A DNA stretch of 64,000 bases. It comes from VRUE01 sp963728365 (lineage in GTDB: Bacteria; Actinomycetota; Thermoleophilia; Solirubrobacterales; 70-9). Where the stretch lies: contig CAVSJI010000001.1 in NCBI GenBank assembly GCA_963728365.1, forward strand, positions 2,108,001-2,172,000, in the 5' to 3' direction. The translations under genes were made by a program, and so were the position numbers. The notes beneath the pieces were generated by a model. It had not been told where the DNA came from, did not search any database, and saw nothing but the letters and a program-made list of their open reading frames with translations. Below are positions 28,753-36,908 of the stretch, one piece after another. The stretch's first letter is position 1. Each line of letters begins with the position of its first letter.

Positions 28753-29451
28753 GTGGCAAAGGGAGCCGCGCAGAAGGGGAAGCCGAAAGCCGACGCAACT
28801 GGCGCCGGCTCGCCGCGCCTGCCCGCCGGCCGCCACGGGCTGCCGCGCGAGTTCATCGAGCAGAACCAGCGCGAGCGGATCATCACCGCGATGGTCGACA
28901 CGGTCGCCGAGAAGGGCTACAACGCGACCACGGTCGCCGACATCACCAAGGCAGCCTCGGTCTCGCGGCGCACCTTCTACGAGCACTTCGCCGACAAGGA
29001 AGCCTGCTTCCTCGCCGCCTACGAGATGGTCGCCGATCACATCCGCGCCTCGATGCGCGCCGCCGCGCAGTCCTTCGGCGAGTGGCCGCAGCAGGTGCGG
29101 GCGGCGCTGGCGACGATGCTGCGCTTCCTCGCCGCCGAGCCCGAGCTGGCCCGCCTCTGCATGGTCGAGCCGGTCGCCGCCGGGGGGGAGATCGCCGCCC
29201 GTTACCGGGCAACGATGCAGGACTTCGTCGCGATCCTCAAGGCGGGCCGCCCCCAGCACGGTGGCGAGCGTCCGCTGCCCGAGGCGACCGAGGAAACCCT
29301 GGTCGGCGGCATCGTCTCGCTGATCGTGCGCGAGATCAGCGCCGGCCGAAGCGAGGATCTGGAGAAGCTGCTGCCCGACCTGGTCGAGCTGATCCTGGCG
29401 CCCTACCTGGGCGTCGAGGAAGCCGAGCGCTTGGCGCGGGGCGGCGCCTGA
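28753..29451 (+). CDS. TetR family transcriptional regulator
   Basis: A 232-residue regulator from the GTG at 28753. A TATCTT -10-like box ends 6 nt upstream, predicting a leaderless mRNA. The first 25 residues are Lys/Ala/Gly-rich. The HTH is at about 37-85 (QRERIITAMVDTVAEKGYNA, SVSRRTFYEHFADKEACFLA). C-terminal part ends with LEKLLPDLVELILAPYLG, parallel to the TetR at 27280. Third plus-strand TetR gene in a row. Targets and ligand unknown. Confidence 0.87.
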   Translation: MAKGAAQKGKPKADATGAGSPRLPAGRHGLPREFIEQNQRERIITAMVDTVAEKGYNATTVADITKAASVSRRTFYEHFADKEACFLAAYEMVADHIRASMRAAAQSFGEWPQQVRAALATMLRFLAAEPELARLCMVEPVAAGGEIAARYRATMQDFVAILKAGRPQHGGERPLPEATEETLVGGIVSLIVREISAGRSEDLEKLLPDLVELILAPYLGVEEAERLARGGA

Positions 29452-29539
29452 GGCGACGCCGGAGCCGCGGTCCGCACCTCGCGCCCGCCGAAGGTGTTGA
29501 ATAGACGCCCGATAAACATCTCGTACCGACGATCGAAGG

Positions 29540-30355
29540 ATGGAACCGAGCACGATGACCCCTTCCGCACGCCGACTCGCAACCGCCCTGGCCGCCCTGG
29601 CGCTGATCCTGGCGGCTGCGACCTTTGCCAACGCCACGACGATCACCCAGAAGGAAAACCTCCGCATCTCCGTGAGCGGCAAGCTTCGGCCGAAGAAGCT
29701 GCCGCGCAAGGGGGCGGCGCCGATCTCGGTCTCGGTCGGCTGGAACATCGCGACCACCGACGGGACCCCGCCGCCGAAGCTGAAGACGCTCGGCATCGAG
29801 ATCAACCGCCAGGGTCACTTCAGCACCGCGGGCCTGCCGACCTGCCAGTACGAGCGGATCCAGCCGGCGAGCACGCGGCGCGCCCTCTCCAACTGCCGCC
29901 GCGCCCTGGTCGGCAAGGGCAGCTTCACCGCCAATATCGCGCTCAGGGGGCAGGAAGGCGAAAGCTATGCGGCCACCGGTCAGCTGCTCGTCTTCAACGG
30001 CGAAGCGAAGGGCAAGCCGGTCCTCTACGGGCAGATCTACGCCGCGCATCCCTTTGCGACGTCCTTCGTGATCACCTTCAAGTTCTCGAAGATCAAGAAG
30101 GGCGCCTACGGCACCGAGCTGAGCGCAACCCTGCCCGCCTCGCTGCGCAGCTGGGGGGACCTGACCGGCATCCAGATGAACCTCTCGCGCCGCTACCACT
30201 ACAAGGGCAAGTCGCGCTCTTACATCTCCGCCGGCTGCCCGACCCCGAAGGGCGTCGGCCAGGCGTCCTTCCAGCTCGCCCGCACCTCGTTCGCCTTCGC
30301 CGGCGGCAAGAAGGTGTCCTCGACGGTGAGCGAAACCTGCAAGGCGCGGGGGTAG
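29540..30355 (+). CDS. Secreted protein of unknown function
   Basis: A 271-residue exported protein with a signal peptide (basic MTPSARRLAT then LAALALILAAATFANA). The mature part is basic and beta-rich, with cysteines in LPTCQYERIQPAST, LSNCRRALVG, ISAGCPTPKG and the C-terminal ETCKARG that could form disulfides. No family name recognised. Its style (GHFSTAGLPTCQ, TLPASLRSWGDLTGI) resembles exported proteins I associate with Thermoleophilia. An ATG at 29555 is an equally possible start. The 88 nt upstream hold only a GAAGGA ribosome-binding-like site. Confidence 0.7.
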   Translation: MEPSTMTPSARRLATALAALALILAAATFANATTITQKENLRISVSGKLRPKKLPRKGAAPISVSVGWNIATTDGTPPPKLKTLGIEINRQGHFSTAGLPTCQYERIQPASTRRALSNCRRALVGKGSFTANIALRGQEGESYAATGQLLVFNGEAKGKPVLYGQIYAAHPFATSFVITFKFSKIKKGAYGTELSATLPASLRSWGDLTGIQMNLSRRYHYKGKSRSYISAGCPTPKGVGQASFQLARTSFAFAGGKKVSSTVSETCKARG

Positions 30356-30394
30356 CTCAGAGGAGCGCCGAGCCGCGGCGGGAGGGCGCCGCGG

Positions 30395-31126
30395 CTACGG
30401 CGCGATCGAGCACCAGGGCTGGCGCGCCTGACGCGTTCGCACGAGCGCCCGGCGCTGCCGTTTGAGCTGGCGCCGAGCCCTGCGAAGCGCCCGCCGGGCG
30501 CTGGCGCGGGCGGCTCGGCTCGCGTAGCGGCTGCGGCGCTGGCGGGCTGTGGCGCGCTGCAGGCGCAGCCTGGTCCGGCTGAGGCGGGCGCGCCTCGAGG
30601 CCGCCGCCCGTTCCGCCCTTTCGCAGCGCCCGGAGATCTCCGCGTAGCTGCCGAAGGCACCGGTCGCGCCGCTCGGGCTGAGGCTGTAGGAGTCGCCGAA
30701 GCCTTCGCCGGGGAAGACCTCGACGAAGTATTTCTGCGACTCGAGGCTGGCGGTGATCGTCCTGGTTTCGCCGGTGCGGATGAAGGCCTGGCCGGCGATC
30801 TGCGTCCCGAGCGAGTCGAGGATCCCGACGTCGATGTCGGTCGCCTCCCCGCCGCCGCCGAGGTTGGTCACCGTGAGCTCGACCTGTGTTTCCCCGGGTG
30901 CGGTGGCGTAGAAGTAGAAGTAGTCCCTGTCGGCGGAGGTCTCGAGCGCCCCCGACACCCCCTGCCCGGCGATCAACGGCCCGGCAGCTTCGGGCGCCGA
31001 GCCGTTGGGCTCGTACTGGTCGGCGGTGGCGAGCGTTGGCGCGAGGGCCAGGGCCAGCGCCACCGCGGACAGCGCCAGCGCCGTGCCCCGGATCCTGCCG
31101 GACCTCGATCTCCGTCCCCCCCGCAC
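30395..31126 (-). CDS. Secreted protein with PPC-like beta domain and Arg-rich coiled tail
   Basis: A 243-residue protein starting at a GTG at 31126 that coincides with the start predicted from a good promoter. Signal peptide: RRSRSGRIRG then TALALSAVALALALAPTLA. The mature N-terminal domain (DQYEPNGSAPEAAGPL, DRDYFYFYATAPGETQVEL, KYFVEVFPG) resembles bacterial pre-peptidase C-terminal (PPC)-like beta-sandwiches. The last 85 residues are extremely Arg-rich and helical (SRTRLRLQRATARQRRSR), with a final Cys pair region. A polybasic C terminus is shared in spirit with the divergent operon. Function unknown. Confidence 0.72.
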   Translation of the reverse strand: MRGGRRSRSGRIRGTALALSAVALALALAPTLATADQYEPNGSAPEAAGPLIAGQGVSGALETSADRDYFYFYATAPGETQVELTVTNLGGGGEATDIDVGILDSLGTQIAGQAFIRTGETRTITASLESQKYFVEVFPGEGFGDSYSLSPSGATGAFGSYAEISGRCERAERAAASRRARLSRTRLRLQRATARQRRSRYASRAARASARRALRRARRQLKRQRRALVRTRQARQPWCSIAP

Positions 31127-31133
31127 TCCTCCG

Positions 31134-31161
31134 AATGTACACGGCTTGGTTTCCCGGTCAA
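31134..31161 (-). promoter_or_regulatory. Promoter of the gene ending at 30395
   Basis: On the minus strand TTGACC (31156-31161), 16-nt spacer and TACATT (31134-31139). The start codon lies 7 nt past the -10 box, implying a leaderless transcript. Confidence 0.65.
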
Positions 31162-31207
31162 GCCGCAGCTCGTCTGGAGACATCTGCTTTCGTTCTGAAA
31201 ACGTCAG

Positions 31208-31236
31208 CTTGCATAAAGAAGAGGAATCGTTTACAG
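31208..31236 (+). promoter_or_regulatory. Promoter of the secreted-protein operon
   Basis: TTGCAT (31208-31213), 17-nt spacer and TACAGT (31231-31236), close to the sigma-70 consensus. It leaves a 5' leader of about 125 nt before the GTG at 31368. Confidence 0.62.
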
Positions 31237-31350
31237 TCCCGGAACCGGGTACCGGAAGCGCCAAAGGGAGCGCAACCGAGATCCGGCAGCAACAGGGAAA
31301 CCGAGCCCACGGGGGCCGCCAAGGGAAGCGGCCGGTAGAGGGGCTCACGG
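31237..31350 (+). ncRNA. Structured 5' leader with two similar hairpin loops, class unknown
   Basis: After a small CCCGG-AA-CCGGG hairpin, CCGGA/TCCGG (31251/31281) encloses GCGC hairpin arms with loop CAAAGGGA. Then GAGCCC/GGGCTC (31302/31340) encloses GGCCGC hairpin arms (31313/31327) with loop CAAGGGAA. The near-identical loops at the tips of two nested stems suggest a cis-regulatory RNA. I do not recognise a known riboswitch class. Confidence 0.4.
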
Positions 31351-31367
31351 GACAAGGAGAGAGCTAC

Positions 31368-34300
31368 GTGAAGAGCCACGCGAAGGCATCGTCCGCGGGA
31401 TCGACCGAGGGCCGGGGCGCAAGCCAGGGCTCATTCGTCCGTGGAGCCGACGCCGCCCGTGGTGCCTTCAGCGACTCCGACGGGAGTGGTGCGCCCTCAC
31501 GCCGGCGCGCTCGCATCGCCCTCTCGCTCTGCGCCGCGCTGCTCTCCCTGGCGCTCTTCGCGTCCCCGGCCCTCGCTTCCAGGCAGCTGCTCAGCGAGTT
31601 CGGCACCTTCGCCGGCTCGGGCAGCTACGGCGGCGAGCTCGACAACCCGCGCGGCGTCGCCGCCAACGCAACCGGCGTCGGCCCCGCCAACCCCGGTGAC
31701 GTCTACGTCGCCGACGAAAACAACAACCGCATCGAGCGCTTCAGCTCAGCGGGCAGCTTCCTCAGCGCCTGGGGCAAGGACACGATCGCCTCCGCCGTCA
31801 ACGAGCGCCAGAAGATCGTGCTCGAAGCCGCCCCCGGCGTCAGCACCGATGACGCCGGCTTCTACACCCTCTCCTTCGACGGCTCGACCAGCGCCCCGAT
31901 CAAATACAGCTCTGAACCAGGCAGCGTCCTCGCCGCCCTGCCGAGCATCGGCGGCAGCGCCAACGTCTCGGTCTCGGGCAAAGGCACCGCCGGAAATCCC
32001 TACCTCGTCACCTTCAAAGGCGCCCTCGGCGGCGCCAACCAGCCGACGATCACCGCCGGCGCCACCGAACTGAGCGGCACGGTCGAAGTCTCGACGGTCA
32101 ACAACGGCGCCCCCACCGTCGCCAACGACACCGGCAGTGGCTTTGAGACCTGCACGGTCGCCACCGAGTGCAAGGCGGGCATCGCCTCGGGGGAGAACGG
32201 CACCCTCGATCACCCCCAGGCGGTGGCGATCGACGCCGACACCGGCGACGTCTACGTCTCTGACCGGGGCAACCGCCGCATCGACGTCTACGGCGGCGCC
32301 GGCAACTTCATCCGCTCCTTCGGCTGGGACGTGGTCCAGTCGGGCCCCGATGAGGCCGGTACCGGGCTGGAGACCTGCATCGAAGCCGAAGCCGACGTCT
32401 GCAAGGCCGGGGTCGGCGGCGGCGGCGCGGGCCAGTACGGCGCCGGCAACGGCGCCGGCTTCGGCGTCGCCGTGAACTCCGCCGCCGACTCCCTCTTCCT
32501 CGCCGACACCGCCAACCAGCGCATCCAGCGCTTCGACCTCGACGGCGCCTTCGTCTCGATGGCCGGCGGCGGGGTCATCGACGGTGGCGCGACCGGCGAA
32601 GGCACGGTCACCGCGGCCTCCTCGACGATCACCTCCGTCATCACCACCTCGCGCGCCTTCGCCGTCGGCCAGACGATCGAAGGCACCGGGATCGAACCGA
32701 ACACCAAGATCACCGCGCTGGGCGCCGGCACGATCACCCTCTCCCAGGCGGCCAACGGCTCGGCCGCCGGCGCCGGCACCGAACTCACAGTGCCCACCCC
32801 CGCCGGGAACGTCGCCGCCAACGAGCAGCAGGAAATCACCGTCTCCCCGGGGGCGATCAGCGGCAACTTCAAACTTGCCTTCACCACCCCCAACCCCTCT
32901 AACTCCAACCTGACCAGCGCCAACATCCCCTACAACGCGACCGCCGCCGAAGTCCAAGCCGCACTCGCGGCGCTGGCCAACATCGGCCCCGGCAACGTCT
33001 CGGTCGCCCTCGCCCCGGGCGCCAACCCCGGCGGCGGCAGCGAACCGGGCGGTCCCTGGCGGGTCAGCTTCACCGGCAAATACGCCGACACCAACGTCAA
33101 CGCGCTGGCGCGCGCCAACGGCTCGCCCAACCTCAACACCAACACCGGCTTCACGATCTCCACCCCGGTCGAGGGCGCCTCCGCGGCGGAGACCTGCACC
33201 GCGGCGATCGCCGGCGCCTGTCGCTCGGGCGCAGCAGGCACCGAGGCCGGCACGGGCCAGTTCACCTCGGGCCAGCCGACCGCAGTCGCCGTCGACACGC
33301 GGGGCATCGCCTACGCCTCCAGCTCCAACCACAACGGCGACGTGCAGCGCTATGACTCCGAGGACGCCGACGGGGAAGGCGTCGGCTTCCTCGAGCCGAT
33401 CGTGCCACCCAACAACGAGGTGCAAAAGATCGCCTTCACGGGCTTCAACGCGGGTGACCACTACACGCTCGCCTGCCCCGACGGCACGCCGACCGAAGAG
33501 CTCACCTACACCGCCGGGACCGGGCAACTCAAAGAATCCATCGGCGTTGAAGTCATCCAGAACGGTCTCGAAGAAGCCTGCGGCGCGGGCGACTTCTCCT
33601 TCACGGGGAACCCCCCCGCGGTCGCGGTCACCCTCCAGGGCGACCTCGCCGCCGCCGACCAGCCGCAGATGACTTGCACCGCGGTGAGCGGCACCGGCAG
33701 TTGCTCGGTCGACACACTCAGCCAGGGCCATCCCGGCCCGCTGCTCCCCGGAGCGTCTTCCACGGCGACCGCCGGTCTCGCCGTGAACCCCGCGGGCACC
33801 GCCCTCTACGTCCTGCGCGATCCTGCCTCGGGCCCGACCGTCGTGCAGCAGCTCGGCCCGTCAAACGAACCGGGACTCAGCGCGGCACCGGCCGAAGTCG
33901 ACGACACCCACGGTGCCGAAGCGGGCTTCGGAGCAGTTCAGGGCCTCGGCTTCGACAGCGCCAGCGGAAGCCTCTACGTTTCCGCTACCAGCGGCTTCGG
34001 CGGCCTCGTCGCCGGCCACCGCGTCTACGCCCTCGCCGACTCCTCGGCGCTGCCCAACCCGACCGCGAGCATGCCCGTCTCCGGGGCGATCACGGGAATA
34101 GCCGATCGCAGCGCCACCTTCCACGGCGAAGTCAACCCCAAAGGCGGCTTGGTCGACTGCAAGTTCCAGTACTCGACCGACGAAATACACTGGACCGACG
34201 TCAGCGTCCCCAGCTGCTCGGCTTTGAGCGGGAGCGGTGGCGCCCAGAACATCAGCCAGGGCGTCCCGGGCCTCGTCCCGGGCACCCAGTACCTGGCCCG

Positions 34301-36908
34301 GCTGCAGGTCACCCGCCCCTATTTCTCAGGATTCACCCCGGTCACCTCTGAAGAAAAGAACTTCACCACCCTCACGGGCCCGCCTGTCCTCTCCAGCGTC
34401 GCTGCCCAGGCGGTCGACGAGCACTCGGTACGCGTTACCGCCAGGATCGACCCGAGCCACTCGCCCACCTCTTACGTAGTGCAGTACGGCACCACCCCTT
34501 CCCTGGACTCCTCAAGTTCGTCGGTCGGTATCGGCGAAGGATCTTCGCCGGTGGAAGTCTCGCCGGTGATCGGCGGCCTCAGTCCCGCTACGCAGTACTA
34601 CTTCAAGCTGGTCGCCACCAACCTGGCCGGCGCCGCCTCGAGCGAAGGCATCGCGGTCGCCACCTTCCCCTCGCCGCCCAGCTTCGGCGTCTGCCCCAAC
34701 GACCGCTTCCGTACCGGCCCCTCGGCCAAGCTGCCCGACTGCCGCGCCTACGAGCAGGCGACCCCGATCGACAAGTTCGGAGCGGATGCATACGGCAGCC
34801 CATCCAGCGTTGAGGCATCCGAGTCGGGCGACGGGATCACCTTCTATACATGGGCTGGCTTTCCTGGCGCTGAAAGCTTTACGGGCAGCGGCGTATTTCT
34901 CGCCCGCTTCGACGGCGGCCGATGGTCTAGCCGTGGGCTCGTGCCGCCGGCTAGCTATGGCGATTCAGCTGGTGTCTCGACCTGGACGCCCGACCTTCGC
35001 TTCAGCTTCTCTCATGCTCTGTCAATCAAAGGATTCCTGGAAGGCCAATTGGGCTACACGCTCTTGATGCGGAACAGCTCGGACGGCTCTTGGACCACCC
35101 TAGTACCGCAACAAGGGGGTGGAAGCGCCCAGTGGAACGAGCTTGCAGGGACCTTCGACAACGACTCCGAGGTCGTCTTCGAAGCCAAAGGGAACATCCC
35201 CGTGAGCTCTGGCCCTTCGTGGGGGGGTAACACAAACAGATTCAACCTATATCTCTACGACCGCGACACGAGCGGATTGACTCTGGTTGACGTGCTGCCC
35301 GACTCGGCCTGCGGCAGCCCACCTTGTCTTCCGGCGACTGGAGCCAAAGCCCCGGCGGCCTTTGAAAACTACGTCAGGGACGGCCATTCGGTCTCAGCGA
35401 CGGGTGTGTACTTTCTCGATCGAGAAACCGGCCAGTTGTTCCTTCGCCGCGATGCGGCAACTCCTGGTGCGACAACCGTCCAGGTATCTGCATCCGAGCG
35501 CACCGACTGCGCCGACCACGACCCCTGCAACGGTACGCCGGAGCCCGATCCAGGCGGCGTTTCCGCCGCGACATTCCTAGGGGCTACACCTGATGGCTCT
35601 CGGGCCTTCTTCAAGTCCGAGGAGGAGTTGACCGACAGCGCAAGCACCGCGTCGGGCGCCGAAGATCTCTATCTCTACGACGATACCGCGTCGTCCGGCC
35701 ACCATCTCATCGACCTCGCCCCGGGCGCGGAAGTCGTCGGCATGGTTGGCTATTCCGATAACGGCTCATATGTGTACTTCGCGGCAAATGCAGACCTCGA
35801 CGCCGATGGCCCGGCCGCCTCCGGAGATTGCGCCGGCGCAGCCAGCGACCCGGTCGACACATTTTCCGGCGCGTGCAGTCTTTATCTCTGGCAGGCCAAC
35901 GGTACAGGCACCTGTGTGACTACGGGAGGCTGTATCGGGCTCGTTAGCCGACTCAATGCCGATGGAGGAGACGGGTACGATTGGGCGGGGAAGAGAAACA
36001 ACATGAAGGCATCGCGAGTGAGTGCCGCTGGCCGAGTCCTCGTCTTCCGCTCGGCTCGCAGGCTTACCGCTTACGAAAACCAGGGCACGCCCGAGTTCTA
36101 TCGCTACGACGTCGAAGGCGGCCCGATCTCCTGTCTCACCTGCGATCCGACCGGCTCTCCGTCAATCGGCGAACCTGGATTGAAGAATCCGGACATGTAT
36201 CATTCCCCTTCGTCACACACGGTCTACGAAGCAGAGCCATTTCTTAGCCGTAACCTCTCCCTCGACGGCAACCGCTTCTTCTTCCAGACCCCCGACAAGC
36301 TAGTTCCAGTCGATGTCGACGGTGATCAGGGCTGTTCATTTAAAGACGAGCCAGAACTCGGTCCTCCGCCCAGCTGCAGTGACGTCTATGAGTGGGAGGC
36401 CCCCGGCACCCCGGGCGGCAACTGCACAAAAGGCGCTCCCGCCTACAGTCCAACCAACGGCGGCTGTATCTACCTGCTCTCGACCGGCACGGGTGCCTAC
36501 CCATCGTTCCTGGCTGACGTGTCGGAGTCCGGAGACACGGCCTTCATCTTCAGTCGCCAGCAGCTAGTGCCTTCGGATGAAGACACCCTGCAGGACATCT
36601 ATGCGGTCAAAGTCAATGGCGGCCTGGAGTACCAGAACGCGGCAAGGCCGGCGACCTGCGAGGGAGATGCTTGCCGGGGAGCCTCCAGCCAACCCTCCGA
36701 CGCGCCCGGCGCGGGCAGTGCGGCCTTCGAGGGCCCGGGCAACCCCAAGCAGGGCGCCAACAAGACCCGGTGCCCGAAGGGCAAGCGCCAGGTGCGCCGC
36801 AAGGGCAAGCTGCACTGCGTGGCAAAGCACGCCAAGCACCGCAAGCACACGAAGCACAAGCGCCACCACAAGCGAGCTGCCAACCACAACCGGAGGGCGA
36901 GTCGATGA
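31368..36908 (+). CDS. Very large secreted NHL-repeat / FN3-like surface protein (operon protein A)
   Basis: A 1846-residue exported protein. The GTG at 31368 is chosen because AGGAG lies 8 nt upstream. Signal or anchor helix at about residues 45-75 (RARIALSLCAALLSLALFA). NHL beta-propeller strands follow (NPGDVYVADENNNRIERFSS, TGDVYVSDRGNRRIDVYG, LFLADTANQRIQRFD). Three copies of a beta module start near residues 146, 485 and 683 (NExQ-I...AL...IG...NV-V). FN3-like modules lie near 900 and 1005. From about 1105 a 740-residue region is paralogous to the protein at 40155. The C terminus is Lys/His/Arg-rich. The stretch from about 34780 to 36640 has visibly lower GC. First gene of a five-gene operon. 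Confidence 0.85.
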   Translation: MKSHAKASSAGSTEGRGASQGSFVRGADAARGAFSDSDGSGAPSRRRARIALSLCAALLSLALFASPALASRQLLSEFGTFAGSGSYGGELDNPRGVAANATGVGPANPGDVYVADENNNRIERFSSAGSFLSAWGKDTIASAVNERQKIVLEAAPGVSTDDAGFYTLSFDGSTSAPIKYSSEPGSVLAALPSIGGSANVSVSGKGTAGNPYLVTFKGALGGANQPTITAGATELSGTVEVSTVNNGAPTVANDTGSGFETCTVATECKAGIASGENGTLDHPQAVAIDADTGDVYVSDRGNRRIDVYGGAGNFIRSFGWDVVQSGPDEAGTGLETCIEAEADVCKAGVGGGGAGQYGAGNGAGFGVAVNSAADSLFLADTANQRIQRFDLDGAFVSMAGGGVIDGGATGEGTVTAASSTITSVITTSRAFAVGQTIEGTGIEPNTKITALGAGTITLSQAANGSAAGAGTELTVPTPAGNVAANEQQEITVSPGAISGNFKLAFTTPNPSNSNLTSANIPYNATAAEVQAALAALANIGPGNVSVALAPGANPGGGSEPGGPWRVSFTGKYADTNVNALARANGSPNLNTNTGFTISTPVEGASAAETCTAAIAGACRSGAAGTEAGTGQFTSGQPTAVAVDTRGIAYASSSNHNGDVQRYDSEDADGEGVGFLEPIVPPNNEVQKIAFTGFNAGDHYTLACPDGTPTEELTYTAGTGQLKESIGVEVIQNGLEEACGAGDFSFTGNPPAVAVTLQGDLAAADQPQMTCTAVSGTGSCSVDTLSQGHPGPLLPGASSTATAGLAVNPAGTALYVLRDPASGPTVVQQLGPSNEPGLSAAPAEVDDTHGAEAGFGAVQGLGFDSASGSLYVSATSGFGGLVAGHRVYALADSSALPNPTASMPVSGAITGIADRSATFHGEVNPKGGLVDCKFQYSTDEIHWTDVSVPSCSALSGSGGAQNISQGVPGLVPGTQYLARLQVTRPYFSGFTPVTSEEKNFTTLTGPPVLSSVAAQAVDEHSVRVTARIDPSHSPTSYVVQYGTTPSLDSSSSSVGIGEGSSPVEVSPVIGGLSPATQYYFKLVATNLAGAASSEGIAVATFPSPPSFGVCPNDRFRTGPSAKLPDCRAYEQATPIDKFGADAYGSPSSVEASESGDGITFYTWAGFPGAESFTGSGVFLARFDGGRWSSRGLVPPASYGDSAGVSTWTPDLRFSFSHALSIKGFLEGQLGYTLLMRNSSDGSWTTLVPQQGGGSAQWNELAGTFDNDSEVVFEAKGNIPVSSGPSWGGNTNRFNLYLYDRDTSGLTLVDVLPDSACGSPPCLPATGAKAPAAFENYVRDGHSVSATGVYFLDRETGQLFLRRDAATPGATTVQVSASERTDCADHDPCNGTPEPDPGGVSAATFLGATPDGSRAFFKSEEELTDSASTASGAEDLYLYDDTASSGHHLIDLAPGAEVVGMVGYSDNGSYVYFAANADLDADGPAASGDCAGAASDPVDTFSGACSLYLWQANGTGTCVTTGGCIGLVSRLNADGGDGYDWAGKRNNMKASRVSAAGRVLVFRSARRLTAYENQGTPEFYRYDVEGGPISCLTCDPTGSPSIGEPGLKNPDMYHSPSSHTVYEAEPFLSRNLSLDGNRFFFQTPDKLVPVDVDGDQGCSFKDEPELGPPPSCSDVYEWEAPGTPGGNCTKGAPAYSPTNGGCIYLLSTGTGAYPSFLADVSESGDTAFIFSRQQLVPSDEDTLQDIYAVKVNGGLEYQNAARPATCEGDACRGASSQPSDAPGAGSAAFEGPGNPKQGANKTRCPKGKRQVRRKGKLHCVAKHAKHRKHTKHKRHHKRAANHNRRASR

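Noticed and set aside
31237..31350. c-di-GMP-I or cobalamin riboswitch in the surface-operon leader
   Set aside because: The short GGGAAACC and CCACGGGGG similarities lack the rest of either class's conserved core, so it was left unclassified.
31005..31367. Starting the NHL protein at the ATG at 31005
   Set aside because: The promoter (31208-31236) and AGGAG before 31368 lie downstream. The extension would be antisense to the divergent gene's start and signal-peptide region.
31746..33731. A 661-codon minus-strand open frame opposite the NHL protein
   Set aside because: Gly/Asp/Val/Arg-rich antisense product. The plus strand has NHL and repeat modules in the frame used.
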